Below, piece after piece: positions 17,784 to 26,138 of a stretch of DNA of 64,000 nucleotides. The number at the start of each line of letters is the position of its first letter. The first letter of the stretch is position 1. The translations under genes and the position numbers were made by a program. The DNA is from Clostridia bacterium (lineage in GTDB: Bacteria; Bacillota; Clostridia; Oscillospirales; Acutalibacteraceae), in NCBI GenBank assembly GCA_900767025.1, contig CAAFXS010000014.1:62001-126000 (forward strand), written 5' to 3'. The notes beneath the pieces were generated by a model. That model was given only the letters and a program-made list of their open reading frames with translations, was not told the DNA's origin and ran no database searches.

Positions 17784-18581
17784 TTATTTTGCAAGGTCGC
17801 CTACAAGCATCATAAAGTCGCCTATCTGAACACCGAATTCAGGTGCACCCTCCATAATGAGCTGTCTGTTGGCAGTCATCTGGAACATATCGCCTGTTCC
17901 CATAAGGATTTTAAGTGCAGAGGTTGCGCAGTCAAATTTCATACAGAAGAAAGGCTTTGAACGCTTATACTCTCCCCTGCCGGCTCTTGACTTGCCTGCC
18001 TTAACGCGCATATATGCGGTGCACTCGGGATGACCCTCAACTGCCCACTGATAGCACCTGTCAGGGCTTTTAACTGCCCACTCGTGAACAGCAGGATGGC
18101 CCAATTTGTTAAGCTGTGAAATACCTGACGAAAGCAGATAGAAATACAGCTTGCAAAGCAGCAGTGAAAGCTCCTCGTCATTCTCCGGCGGTTCTTTAAT
18201 ACCCAGCAATGATGACATCTTTAAAAGCACCATCATAAACTTGATAAATTTGCCGAAGGACTTGATTTTCATTTTAGGAAGAGAGGTCATTTTTCCTTTG
18301 AAAAACTCGTTCATCTTTTCCATTGAAGAAAATTCAAGCTCTGCATCAATTTTTTCCTGGCCAAGATATTCGCCAAGCTTAACCGACCACTCGCCGTTTT
18401 CAATAATAAAGTGAGTAGCCTCCTTTTCCTCGGCATTTACCTTTGCGGAAACCTGATAGATTGCGTTAACGCCCTCAAACTTTTTCTTAAGCTCGGGAAC
18501 ATCGGTAGCAATTGTTTTAAGCAGCGGCAAAGCGGCCGCCATAAATACTTTGTTTGTGTATCGTGTTACATCACTTGACAT
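17784..18581 (-). CDS. SCP2-like (sterol-carrier-type) domain protein, last gene of the transketolase operon
   Basis: A 265-residue soluble protein without signal peptide. Its two halves each show the loose pattern of sterol carrier protein 2 folds. The first is near residues 40-115: a beta-meander with E-N-G-E-W-S-V-K-L-G and then S-S-M-E-K-M-N-E-F-F-K-G-K. The second is near 190-262: F-D-C-A-T-S-A-L-K-I-L-M-G-T-G-D, then L-I-M-E-G-A-P-E. SCP2 domains bind lipids or other hydrophobic ligands. The product shares size, the paired pattern and operon membership with the protein encoded at 21862-22629, so the two are probably paralogues. The fold call comes from pattern, not a search; the function is unknown. 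Confidence 0.5.
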   Translation of the reverse strand: MSSDVTRYTNKVFMAAALPLLKTIATDVPELKKKFEGVNAIYQVSAKVNAEEKEATHFIIENGEWSVKLGEYLGQEKIDAELEFSSMEKMNEFFKGKMTSLPKMKIKSFGKFIKFMMVLLKMSSLLGIKEPPENDEELSLLLCKLYFYLLSSGISQLNKLGHPAVHEWAVKSPDRCYQWAVEGHPECTAYMRVKAGKSRAGRGEYKRSKPFFCMKFDCATSALKILMGTGDMFQMTANRQLIMEGAPEFGVQIGDFMMLVGDLAK

Positions 18582-18628
18582 AAATACACTCCTTTCAGTG
18601 ATGATTAAAACAAGATAATGACTTTATC

Positions 18629-19639
18629 TTAGAATTCATCATCCCAGGCATCGTCTGCCTCAAAGTCGGCGTGCATCATTTCCTGAATAGCCTCGCTGAT
18701 GCCGTTAGCATCAATCTTAGCCATAGCAAGCAAATCCTCCTGAAGACCGATTGTTGAAAATGCATTCTGATGGCCAAGCATCTTAAATGCACAGGCTTTA
18801 CCTGATTTTGCAACAACCTCGGCAACGGCAGAGCCAAGTCCGCCCATAACCTCGTGGTCCTCGGCAGTGATAATTCTTCTTGTGTCCATAACGGCGGAGA
18901 GAACAGCCTCCTCGTCGATAGGCTTAATTGTGTGCATATTGAGTACACGAACCTTAAGACCTGCGTCAGCCTCAGCCATACGGGCAGCCTGCATAGCCTC
19001 AAACACACAGGAGCCGCAGGCGATAATTGTAATATCTGTACCGTCGTTCATAAGAGTTGCCTTGTTCCACTCAAACTTACAATCGTCAACATTCTTATAA
19101 ATAACCTGGTCAAAGCCACGGTTGATACGAATATAAACAGGGCCCTCAATATCATAAGCCGCTTTAACAGCATGATATGTTTCGGAGCCGTCGCAAGGGC
19201 AGATAACGGTCATATTGGGAAGAGCTCTCATACAAGCCATATCAATAAGTGAATGGTGTGTTGAGCCTGCCTGACCGAAGGAGGTACCTGCGTGGGTAGC
19301 AATAATTTTAACAGGAACATTCTGATAGCAAATATCAGTATGAATCTGGTCAAGTGAACGGGCAGCAGTAAAAATAGCAAAGGTTGAAGCAAATGGTACA
19401 AGACCGTTTTTAGCCATACCTGCAGCAACGCCGAAAAGGTTCTGCTCTGCAATACCTACATTGAAAAATCTGTCCGGGAACTGCTGACCGAACATTCCGA
19501 TTTTGGTTGACTTTGCAAGGTCAGCTGTAAGGGCAACAACATCCTTGTGCTCCTCACCGAGCTCGCACAGTGCAATACCGTAACACTCAGCTGTTGAAAG
19601 CTTTGTGGTATCTGTCATTGTATATGTCATTCCACCCAT
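18629..19639 (-). CDS. Transketolase, C-terminal (pyrimidine-binding) subunit
   Basis: A 336-residue half-transketolase carrying the Pyr and C-terminal domains. The segment F-F-N-V-G-I-A-E-Q-N-L contains Glu65, the residue that activates the ThDP aminopyrimidine. Further on are T-H-A-G-T-S-F-G-Q-A-G-S-T-H-H and the domain-3 E-D-H-E-V-M-G-G-L-G-S-A-V-A-E motif. It starts 2 nt after the N-terminal subunit gene, whose last codons (AAG GAG GCT TAA) supply the SD, so the subunits are made together. Split transketolases are frequent in anaerobes and often serve special two-carbon transfers rather than the pentose phosphate pathway. The substrate here is not evident. Confidence 0.9.
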   Translation of the reverse strand: MGGMTYTMTDTTKLSTAECYGIALCELGEEHKDVVALTADLAKSTKIGMFGQQFPDRFFNVGIAEQNLFGVAAGMAKNGLVPFASTFAIFTAARSLDQIHTDICYQNVPVKIIATHAGTSFGQAGSTHHSLIDMACMRALPNMTVICPCDGSETYHAVKAAYDIEGPVYIRINRGFDQVIYKNVDDCKFEWNKATLMNDGTDITIIACGSCVFEAMQAARMAEADAGLKVRVLNMHTIKPIDEEAVLSAVMDTRRIITAEDHEVMGGLGSAVAEVVAKSGKACAFKMLGHQNAFSTIGLQEDLLAMAKIDANGISEAIQEMMHADFEADDAWDDEF

Positions 19640-19641
19640 AA

Positions 19642-20535
19642 TTAAGCCTCCTTCTCTGCTCTTTCGCAGCGTTCCTTATAGCATTTATCAAGACTTGCAT
19701 ATGCAGTCTTAACCATTTCCTCATCAAGTGAGCCGTAGTGCCAAAGGTAATTATCCCTCATAAAGTCAACGCCCTCACCCTTAAAGGTATCCATAACGAT
19801 AGCAGTTGGCTTGTCGCCGCCCTGCTGATGATTTTGAATAGCAGCCTCGATTGCATCGTTGAGCTCCTTCATATTATGACCGTCAACACGGATAACATTG
19901 AAGCCGAAAGCCTCAAACTTCTTGTCAACAGGCTCAACCTTCATTTCGTCATCAACTCTGCCGTCAATCATACATTTGTTAATGTCGGCAAGCACAACTA
20001 CATTTGAAAGCTTAAACTGTGCGGCACTCATTGCAGCCTCCCAGTTAGAGCCCTCGTTCAGCTCGCCGTCACCGGTAAGAACATAGTTCATATAGTCAAT
20101 ACCGTTAACTCTGCCTGCAAGAGCAAAGCCCACTGCAAGTGAAAGTCCGTGACCAAGTGAACCTGTTGAGCAGTCGGCACCCTTAACCTTGTTGCAGTCA
20201 AGATGCATACCGATTTTTGCACCGGTAAGGTTAAAGATTTTCAGCTCGTCAATAGGCATAAAGCCGTAGTCACAAAGCACAGGAGCATATCCTACTGCTA
20301 CATGACCCTTTGAGAGAACAAAACGGTCTCTGTCCGGCAGGTCGGGATTGTTAACATCAATCTTCATAAAGCGGTGGTAAAGGATTGTCATAGCATCCAT
20401 TGCACTCATAGCACCGCCAAGATGACCCGAACCGCCCCAAACTGCTGTTTGGATTGTGAGTCTTCTGAGTTCGTCAGCCTTTTTTTCAAGGCGTAACCAT
20501 TCTTCTTTATCGAACGGCTTGTAATTAGCTGGCAT
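19642..20535 (-). CDS. Transketolase, N-terminal (ThDP-pyrophosphate-binding) subunit
   Basis: A 297-residue partner of the downstream gene, forming with it one thiamine-diphosphate transketolase. The ThDP/Mg motif runs from G155-D-G157 to N186, with E-L-N-E-G-S-N-W-E-A-A-M between. An L-S-K-G-H motif and the histidine-bearing S-G-H-L-G-G and D-C-S-T-G-S-L-G-H-G loops of the active site are present. The SD is AGGGGG before the ATG. It is preceded by the class III aminotransferase gene 41 bp upstream, in the same operon. Confidence 0.92.
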   Translation of the reverse strand: MPANYKPFDKEEWLRLEKKADELRRLTIQTAVWGGSGHLGGAMSAMDAMTILYHRFMKIDVNNPDLPDRDRFVLSKGHVAVGYAPVLCDYGFMPIDELKIFNLTGAKIGMHLDCNKVKGADCSTGSLGHGLSLAVGFALAGRVNGIDYMNYVLTGDGELNEGSNWEAAMSAAQFKLSNVVVLADINKCMIDGRVDDEMKVEPVDKKFEAFGFNVIRVDGHNMKELNDAIEAAIQNHQQGGDKPTAIVMDTFKGEGVDFMRDNYLWHYGSLDEEMVKTAYASLDKCYKERCERAEKEA

Positions 20536-20576
20536 AAAATTTCCCCCTTATATTTTAATGGTTTACCAATTATAGA

Positions 20577-21848
20577 TTATTTTAAGTCAAGCTCCGGATG
20601 ATTTGCGGCAACAACACCGAATGCATCCTCTGCAATATCAACAGCAAGCTTAATGTCCTCATCGGTAACAGCGGCGTTGATAAAGTGGTTGTGGTGAGAA
20701 GCAAGGAAAAGTCCTCTTGAAACGCACTCTGCAATCCACTCCTGATGAAGCATCAGGCTGTCATCATTTGCTATTCTGAGATAGAACAGTGCCGGCTCAC
20801 CGGAAACAACAAGGTCAAAGCCGTGCTCCTTACCTGCTGCCTTAAGTCCCTCTGTAAGCTTAATACCCTTTTCCCTGAACATTGTGGGAACATCAAGCTT
20901 TTTCATTTTGGGAATGCAGGCAAGACAAGCGGCAAAGGGCTCTGCACTCATCCAATAGGAGCCTGTGTAAACAACTGAAGAAGCTGTTGATTTCATATGC
21001 TCCTGACCGCAAACGGCTGACATATTGTAGCCGTTGGCAAGAGCTTTACAGAAGCAGATTAAATCTGCCTTAAAGCCGTAATAATGGTCGGAGCCCTGTA
21101 AATCAAGCCTAAAGCCTGTACGAACATCGTCGATAATAAGAACCATGCCGTGATCGTCACAGAACTTACGAACCTTTGCCCACTGCTCCTTGGTGGCGCA
21201 CTCGTTATCCTTAAAGTTACCGTGGTCATATGGCTGTGCAATAAGACCTGCAACATCACCGCCGCAGGCGTCATAAGCCTCCTGCATAGCATCCATATCA
21301 AACCAAGGAACAACGATATTGTTTTCAACCTCTTCCGGAAGAATACCGGGGTAGTCAACCTTTTGAGCCCACTGGAAATCACCGTGGTAATAGCCCTTGA
21401 AGAACATCATCTTTTTCTTGCCTGTATGGGCACGGGCGCACATAACGCTGAAGGTTGTAGCATCGGAGCCGTTTTTCATAAAGAATGCCCAATCGGCAGT
21501 TGCAACTGTATCCTTAAGCAGCTCTGCGCACTCAACCATTTTATATGACGGTGAGGTGGTGCAGTTGCCGATTTTAAGCTGTTCCATAGCGGCGGCGTCA
21601 ACATCATCATCGCAGTAGCCAAGAACATTCGGACCGTAAGCACACATAAAGTCAAGATATTTGTTACCGTCAACATCCCAGAAATATGTACCCTTGGCTT
21701 TCTGTGACATCAGCGGCCATTTTGTGATAGGCAGGAACAATCCCTCCGACGGGCCCAGATGGCCGTACACACCTGACGGAATTGCATTTAACGCTCTCTG
21801 GAACCACTCGGCGCTTTTTTCATGCTTGTATTCAGGATATTTACTCAT
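20577..21848 (-). CDS. Class III PLP-dependent aminotransferase (glutamate-1-semialdehyde aminomutase-like fold)
   Basis: A 423-residue fold-type I PLP enzyme. The pyridine-nitrogen aspartate lies in I-I-D240-D-V-R-T-G-F-R, and the Schiff-base lysine K268 in L-I-C-F-C-K-A-L-A-N-G-Y. The N-G-S-D-A-T-T-F-S-V-M-C-A-R-A-H-T-G region resembles HemL-type enzymes. A true HemL role is doubtful because no heme genes adjoin it and it shares an operon with transketolase halves. I infer that it aminates the ketone made by that transketolase. The ATG at 21848 is chosen because AAGGAGG lies just upstream. Confidence 0.88.
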   Translation of the reverse strand: MSKYPEYKHEKSAEWFQRALNAIPSGVYGHLGPSEGLFLPITKWPLMSQKAKGTYFWDVDGNKYLDFMCAYGPNVLGYCDDDVDAAAMEQLKIGNCTTSPSYKMVECAELLKDTVATADWAFFMKNGSDATTFSVMCARAHTGKKKMMFFKGYYHGDFQWAQKVDYPGILPEEVENNIVVPWFDMDAMQEAYDACGGDVAGLIAQPYDHGNFKDNECATKEQWAKVRKFCDDHGMVLIIDDVRTGFRLDLQGSDHYYGFKADLICFCKALANGYNMSAVCGQEHMKSTASSVVYTGSYWMSAEPFAACLACIPKMKKLDVPTMFREKGIKLTEGLKAAGKEHGFDLVVSGEPALFYLRIANDDSLMLHQEWIAECVSRGLFLASHHNHFINAAVTDEDIKLAVDIAEDAFGVVAANHPELDLK

Positions 21849-21861
21849 TTTTACTACCTCC

Positions 21862-22629
21862 TTATCCCAGATAACCGGCAACTCTGTCAAGAATACGGTT
21901 AATATTATCCACCATGGAAATCATACCGGACATATAGATATTACCTGCGCAAAGCTCAGCCATTGTTGAGGCTGTGCCTGTGAACAAGCCATAGGCAAGG
22001 TCAATTGAATTGAACTCCATAATTGCACGGGGCTTTGTCGGCTTATCCTTGATGGTTTCAAACTTATGATTCTTTACACGGAGAGTTGCATAGCAAACAT
22101 CGGTGATACCCATCTGAACATCACCGTCAACGGTGTAAAGAGCAGACTGCTGTGAAACGCTGTCGTGATTTGCAAGAGCTGAAAGAGCACCTGCGATTGT
22201 GTAGAAGGTGAGAATAGTTGACTCCTCAAAAAAGTCTCTGTTCTTCAAATCCTCTTCACTTGGCATCAACAGCTTTGTAAGCCTGTCGGTAAATTTGGTG
22301 AAGGGTCCCAGCAGGAAGGAAAGCACCTGTGGAATATTCTTAACCGGAATACCGGGCTTGCTGTCATCAATAAGAGCATTGAACTTTTCAGGTGAAGAAA
22401 AATTCATCTTACAGGTGCAGCCGTTACTGCCTTCAGTCATCTTGCAGCCGTCATGACTGAAATGGAAGGTACAACAGGGTCCCCCGTTAACATCAAAGCA
22501 AAGGGACACCGGCTTTTTTAAGCTTTTGCAAATCTGCTTTGCCTCGCTGTCAAGCTCGCAAAGCTTTTCCAGTGTTGCAAGAACACCGTACATGTTGACA
22601 AAAGCCATAGCTTTAGGTTCTTTAGTCAT
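21862..22629 (-). CDS. SCP2-like (sterol-carrier-type) domain protein, first gene of the transketolase operon
   Basis: A 255-residue soluble protein, Cys-rich in its first third (C-C-T-F-H-F, then D-G-C-K-M and N-G-C-T-C-K-M). The C-terminal half shows an SCP2-like pattern: beta-strands with M-E-F-N-S-I-D-L-A-Y-G-L-F-T-G, then I-Y-M-S-G-M-I-S-M. It resembles the product of 17784-18581 in layout. If the fold call holds, it may bind a lipid-like substrate or product for the enzymes of the operon. The ATG at 22629 has an AAAGGAGG SD; the frame is open 9 codons further upstream but without an SD. Catalytic function unknown. Confidence 0.45.
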   Translation of the reverse strand: MTKEPKAMAFVNMYGVLATLEKLCELDSEAKQICKSLKKPVSLCFDVNGGPCCTFHFSHDGCKMTEGSNGCTCKMNFSSPEKFNALIDDSKPGIPVKNIPQVLSFLLGPFTKFTDRLTKLLMPSEEDLKNRDFFEESTILTFYTIAGALSALANHDSVSQQSALYTVDGDVQMGITDVCYATLRVKNHKFETIKDKPTKPRAIMEFNSIDLAYGLFTGTASTMAELCAGNIYMSGMISMVDNINRILDRVAGYLG

Positions 22630-22668
22630 AATTTCCTCCTTTGTCGGCAAAGCCAAAAATATATACTG

Positions 22669-22722
22669 ACTCTGTTACAATATTAACAGAGTTATTATAG
22701 CATATATTAAAATATATGGCAA
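22669..22722 (-). promoter_or_regulatory. Promoter and palindromic operator of the transketolase/aminotransferase operon
   Basis: TTGCCA at 22717-22722, 17-bp spacer and TATAAT at 22694-22699 on the minus strand. Immediately downstream, over the expected start site, lies an 8+8 perfect palindrome (ACTCTGTT, 8-nt gap, AACAGAGT; 22669-22692), which looks like a repressor operator. Confidence 0.7.
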
Positions 22723-22750
22723 GAATTAACGCTTTACAATTTGGTTAAAA

Positions 22751-22788
22751 TTAAAAAAATAATAACCGTCAAAAAGACGGTTATTATT
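22751..22788 (-). terminator. Intrinsic terminator of the glyA-trpS operon
   Basis: A 13-bp stem (22776-22788 with 22758-22770) is followed on the minus strand by a U-run, just after the trpS stop codon. Confidence 0.88.
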
Positions 22789-22796
22789 AATAAAGT

Positions 22797-23810
22797 CTAT
22801 TTTAAAACAAATCCGATCTTTTTCATTGCTTTGTCAAGGGTGCGCTGTGACACTCTTTGAGCAAGGTCTGCGCCCTTTGTCCACTGCTCCTGAAGATACG
22901 CCTTATCAGCCATATACTCCTTATACTTTTTTTGGACAGGCTCAAGCTCTGCTACAACAGCCTCGCCTACTGCGGCTTTGAAATCGCCGTAGCCCCTGCC
23001 TGCAAACTCGGACTCAATGGAATCAAAGTCCTTACCTGTAACGGCGGAATAGATTGTCATAAGATTATTAATTCCGTCCTTGCCCTCGGCGTAGCGAACG
23101 CTCATTTCACTGTCGGTAACCGCACTCTTAAACTTTTTCATAATCACATTAGGCTCGTCGGTAAGATAAACGGTTCCCTTGGGGTTAGGGTCGGATTTAC
23201 TCATTTTTCTGGTAGGGTCCGCAAGGCTCATAACCCTTGCTCCTGCCTTTGGAATATACGGCTCCGGCACTGTGAACACATTGCCGTAAACACCGTTAAA
23301 GCGCTCGGCAATATCCCTTGTGATTTCAAGATGCTGTTTTTGGTCTGCACCAACAGGAACAATATCAGCCTGATAGAGCAGAATATCTGCCGCCATAAGA
23401 CAGGGATATGTAAACAGACCCGCATTAACATTATCGGCATGCTGAGCGGATTTATCCTTAAACTGAGTCATTCTGTTAAGCTCGCCGAACTGTGTATAGC
23501 AATTAAGCAACCAACCAAGCTGGGAATGCTGGGGCACATGGGACTGAATAAAAAGTATACTTTTATCCGGGTCAAGACCCACAGACATAAGCAGTGCATA
23601 AAGGCTGACTGTCTGCTCCCTTAATTTTTTCGGGTCCTGCCTAACGGTGATTGAATGTAAATCGGCAATGCCGAAAACAGTGTCAAAATCATCCTGAAAA
23701 TCAGCCCAACCCTTCATTGCGCCAAGGTAGTTGCCCAGTGTGGGAACCGATGTTGGCTGAATAAGGGATAAGCTCCTCTTTTTTCTTTCTTGTTTTATTT
23801 CCTCTGACAT
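22797..23810 (-). CDS. trpS: Tryptophanyl-tRNA synthetase
   Basis: Class I aminoacyl-tRNA synthetase charging tRNA-Trp, 337 residues, normal length. The HIGH-equivalent lies in P-T-S-V-P-T-L-G-N-Y-L-G-A. The KMSKS loop is a full K-M-S-K-S-D-P-N near residue 205. The gene follows the aminotransferase gene by 5 nt, and the last codons of that gene (AGG AGA TAA) form its SD, so it is translationally coupled. No T-box leader is seen upstream. Confidence 0.97.
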   Translation of the reverse strand: MSEEIKQERKKRSLSLIQPTSVPTLGNYLGAMKGWADFQDDFDTVFGIADLHSITVRQDPKKLREQTVSLYALLMSVGLDPDKSILFIQSHVPQHSQLGWLLNCYTQFGELNRMTQFKDKSAQHADNVNAGLFTYPCLMAADILLYQADIVPVGADQKQHLEITRDIAERFNGVYGNVFTVPEPYIPKAGARVMSLADPTRKMSKSDPNPKGTVYLTDEPNVIMKKFKSAVTDSEMSVRYAEGKDGINNLMTIYSAVTGKDFDSIESEFAGRGYGDFKAAVGEAVVAELEPVQKKYKEYMADKAYLQEQWTKGADLAQRVSQRTLDKAMKKIGFVLK

Positions 23811-23815
23811 AGTTA

Positions 23816-25006
23816 TTATCTCCTGTATTCCTTTGCTACTTCTCCAAGGGCTTTAACGCCTTTGATAATCGCCTCGTTTGAGGGTGTGGAAAAGTTCATT
23901 CTTATATACTGTGTATCGTCCCTGTCATTCATCAAAAATGCATTACCGGGCACAACTGCAACATTTTTGTCCAAAGCTTTTTTAACAAACTCGGTCATAT
24001 CAACGCCGTCGGGAAGCTTGCACCAAACGAAAAGACCGCCCTCAGGCCTTACATACTCAACAAAATCACCAAGCTCCTTATCAATGCAGTCACACATAAG
24101 GTTAAGCTTTTTTCTGTATATATCCTGTATTTTTCTTATATGAGCGTCCACATCATATTTCTTAAACCATTCATTAACAATCATTTGGTTAAGGCAGGGT
24201 GTATGCACATCGCTTGCCTGCTTGCCGACAGTCATTTTTGCTGAAATTGCCTTTGGTGCAACAGTATAAGCAACTCTTAAACCCGGGGCAAGAATTTTAG
24301 AAAACGAGCCTGCGTAAACAACAATACCCTCACTGTCAAAGGACTTGATTGTGGGAACTCTTTCACCGCTGACGCGCAAATCGCCGTAGGGATTATCCTC
24401 AAGAATAATAACGCCGTATTCATTGGCAAGCTCATAAACCCTTTTTCTCTTTTCAAGGCTCATGGTAACGCCTGACGGATTTTGAAAATTAGGTATTGTA
24501 TAAATAAATTTTGCATTGGGAGTTGTCTTTAACGCCTGCTCCAAGGCATCAACATCCATTCCGTCAGCCTCCACGGGAACGCCCTTCAGCTTACAGCCAT
24601 AGGAACGAAAGCAGTTAAGAGAGCCGATAAAGGACGGCTCCTCACAGATAACGGTATCCCCCTCATTACAGAGGACCTTTGTGGTTAAATCCATAACCTG
24701 TGTAGCGCCTGAAAGGATAAGCACCTCGTCATTATCGGTGCCGATATTTTCGTGCGCCTTCATCCAGCCTTTGATAATATCCCTTAAGGGCTGATAGCCT
24801 TCTGAAATACCGTACTGCAAGGCGTCTATGGGATTTTCCTCAAGTATTTCCCCGGCAATTTTTCTAACCTCATCAACGGGAAAAGCATCGGGAGCAGGAT
24901 TGCCTGCTGCCAATGGGATAATGCCCGGAACAGAGGTTGCCTTTAAAATTTCCCTAATCGCACTGGGTTGGAGTGATGATATTTTGTCTGAAAAAGTGTA
25001 TTTCAT
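23816..25006 (-). CDS. Class I/II PLP-dependent aminotransferase (2-aminoadipate/aromatic type)
   Basis: A 396-residue fold-type I aminotransferase close to the LysN/KAT II-like group. It shows I-P-L-A-A-G-N-P-A-P-D-A-F-P near the N-terminus, P-N-F-Q-N-P-S-G-V-T, E-D-N-P-Y-G-D-L-R and the PLP lysine in G-S-F-S-K-I-L-A-P-G-L-R. It probably uses 2-oxoglutarate and an aromatic or branched amino acid; the exact substrate cannot be told. Start ATG has a GAGGTT SD and lies 12 nt after the previous gene. Being directly before trpS makes an aromatic substrate appealing but unproven. Confidence 0.88.
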   Translation of the reverse strand: MKYTFSDKISSLQPSAIREILKATSVPGIIPLAAGNPAPDAFPVDEVRKIAGEILEENPIDALQYGISEGYQPLRDIIKGWMKAHENIGTDNDEVLILSGATQVMDLTTKVLCNEGDTVICEEPSFIGSLNCFRSYGCKLKGVPVEADGMDVDALEQALKTTPNAKFIYTIPNFQNPSGVTMSLEKRKRVYELANEYGVIILEDNPYGDLRVSGERVPTIKSFDSEGIVVYAGSFSKILAPGLRVAYTVAPKAISAKMTVGKQASDVHTPCLNQMIVNEWFKKYDVDAHIRKIQDIYRKKLNLMCDCIDKELGDFVEYVRPEGGLFVWCKLPDGVDMTEFVKKALDKNVAVVPGNAFLMNDRDDTQYIRMNFSTPSNEAIIKGVKALGEVAKEYRR

Positions 25007-25018
25007 TTTAACCTCGAA

Positions 25019-26125
25019 CTAAAATAGCATTGAAATAAATTTTGCTAAAATTTCCGTATTATTTGAAGATGTGTTTTCCATATATTTCTGCTTGAAAGCA
25101 AAAAGGCTGTTAAAATCGTACAAGCCGTCTTTTACCGCCTTGAAAAGCTCGGATGCGTCCTCAAATACAGCACCGGGCATTTCCGACCTTAAGTCAATAT
25201 TAATTCCTCTTTCACGGGAATATCGGTCATAATCGGGTACAAAGAAATAAAGGGGCTTCATCAGCACGCTTGCATCAAAGGCACAGGCGGAATAATCGGT
25301 AATTATAACATTTGCAATTTTCATCAAATCGTATGTTGAATAACTGCCGTTATAGGAAAACCTTTCTTCCCTTTTAACCTTTGAAAAAAGCGGATGGGTG
25401 CTGACAATAAGATGAATGCTGTCATCACCGTCAAAGGCATTTTCGAGCATTTTAACTGCGCTTTCCTCTCCGTCACGGAAGGTAGGCAGATAAAGGACTA
25501 TCTTTTTTTGGCTGAGTGCAGGGTTTTCCCTGAAAAATCCCGAGGTTGTACCCCTGTCGGTCAGTACCTCGTCAACCCTTGGCAAAGAACAGATTTTAAT
25601 ATTCTCCGCCTTACAGCCGAATGCCTCCATATAAAAAGCCGCCGTTGCTCTGCTTGGTGCAAGCACATAGTCATAATTCCTATGCATACACATTGCACGG
25701 CTGACCTTTTCGTCCCTGCCCTCTTTTGTGCCTACGCTTTGGAGACCGAATTTTTTGATAGCTCCCGAGGCGTGCCACATTTGAATAACCTTAAGGTCCT
25801 TTTTGTGATTAAGGCAGGAAACGGTAATTGAATAGGTATCAAGCACGGCAACTCTGCTTGTGGCAAGGTAATACATATCACCTATAACGCCAAAGCAGTA
25901 TTTTATCTTTGCACCGATACCATCGGGTATCATACGCAGCCTGAAAACCTGCTCTGCATTAGGGAGCTGTTTATTAAGCTCCTGCTCCAAAAGCACCATA
26001 TCAATGCTTTTATCATTGCTCTGCCGTGAAAGATACACAATTCTGTCACGGGTTTTAAACAGCTTCATCGGGGCATAAAGAAGCTTCAGCCCCAGCTTTA
26101 AAACAGAAATAAGAAAAATCTTCAT
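25019..26125 (-). CDS. CDP-glycerol glycerophosphotransferase family protein (TagB/TagF-like)
   Basis: A 368-residue membrane-associated GT-B enzyme of the poly(glycerol/ribitol phosphate) polymerase family. It has the I-Q-M-W-H-A-S-G-A-I-K-K-F-G motif (histidine of the active site), later R-V-D-E-V-L, L-Y-L-P-T-F-R-D, and the nucleotide-binding segment V-I-I-T-D-Y-S-A-C-A-F-D near residue 285. Such enzymes add glycerol- or ribitol-phosphate to wall teichoic acid or capsule linkage units. There is no N-terminal signal, only a hydrophobic, basic first 25 residues. No other teichoic acid genes are nearby, so the acceptor is unknown. Confidence 0.88.
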   Translation of the reverse strand: MKIFLISVLKLGLKLLYAPMKLFKTRDRIVYLSRQSNDKSIDMVLLEQELNKQLPNAEQVFRLRMIPDGIGAKIKYCFGVIGDMYYLATSRVAVLDTYSITVSCLNHKKDLKVIQMWHASGAIKKFGLQSVGTKEGRDEKVSRAMCMHRNYDYVLAPSRATAAFYMEAFGCKAENIKICSLPRVDEVLTDRGTTSGFFRENPALSQKKIVLYLPTFRDGEESAVKMLENAFDGDDSIHLIVSTHPLFSKVKREERFSYNGSYSTYDLMKIANVIITDYSACAFDASVLMKPLYFFVPDYDRYSRERGINIDLRSEMPGAVFEDASELFKAVKDGLYDFNSLFAFKQKYMENTSSNNTEILAKFISMLF

Positions 26126-26138
26126 ATCTTAATTACTA

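Noticed and set aside
20577..21848. Calling the class III aminotransferase HemL (glutamate-1-semialdehyde aminomutase)
   Set aside because: The fold fits, but no tetrapyrrole genes are near and the operon context with transketolase halves points to a different substrate, so only the family was named.
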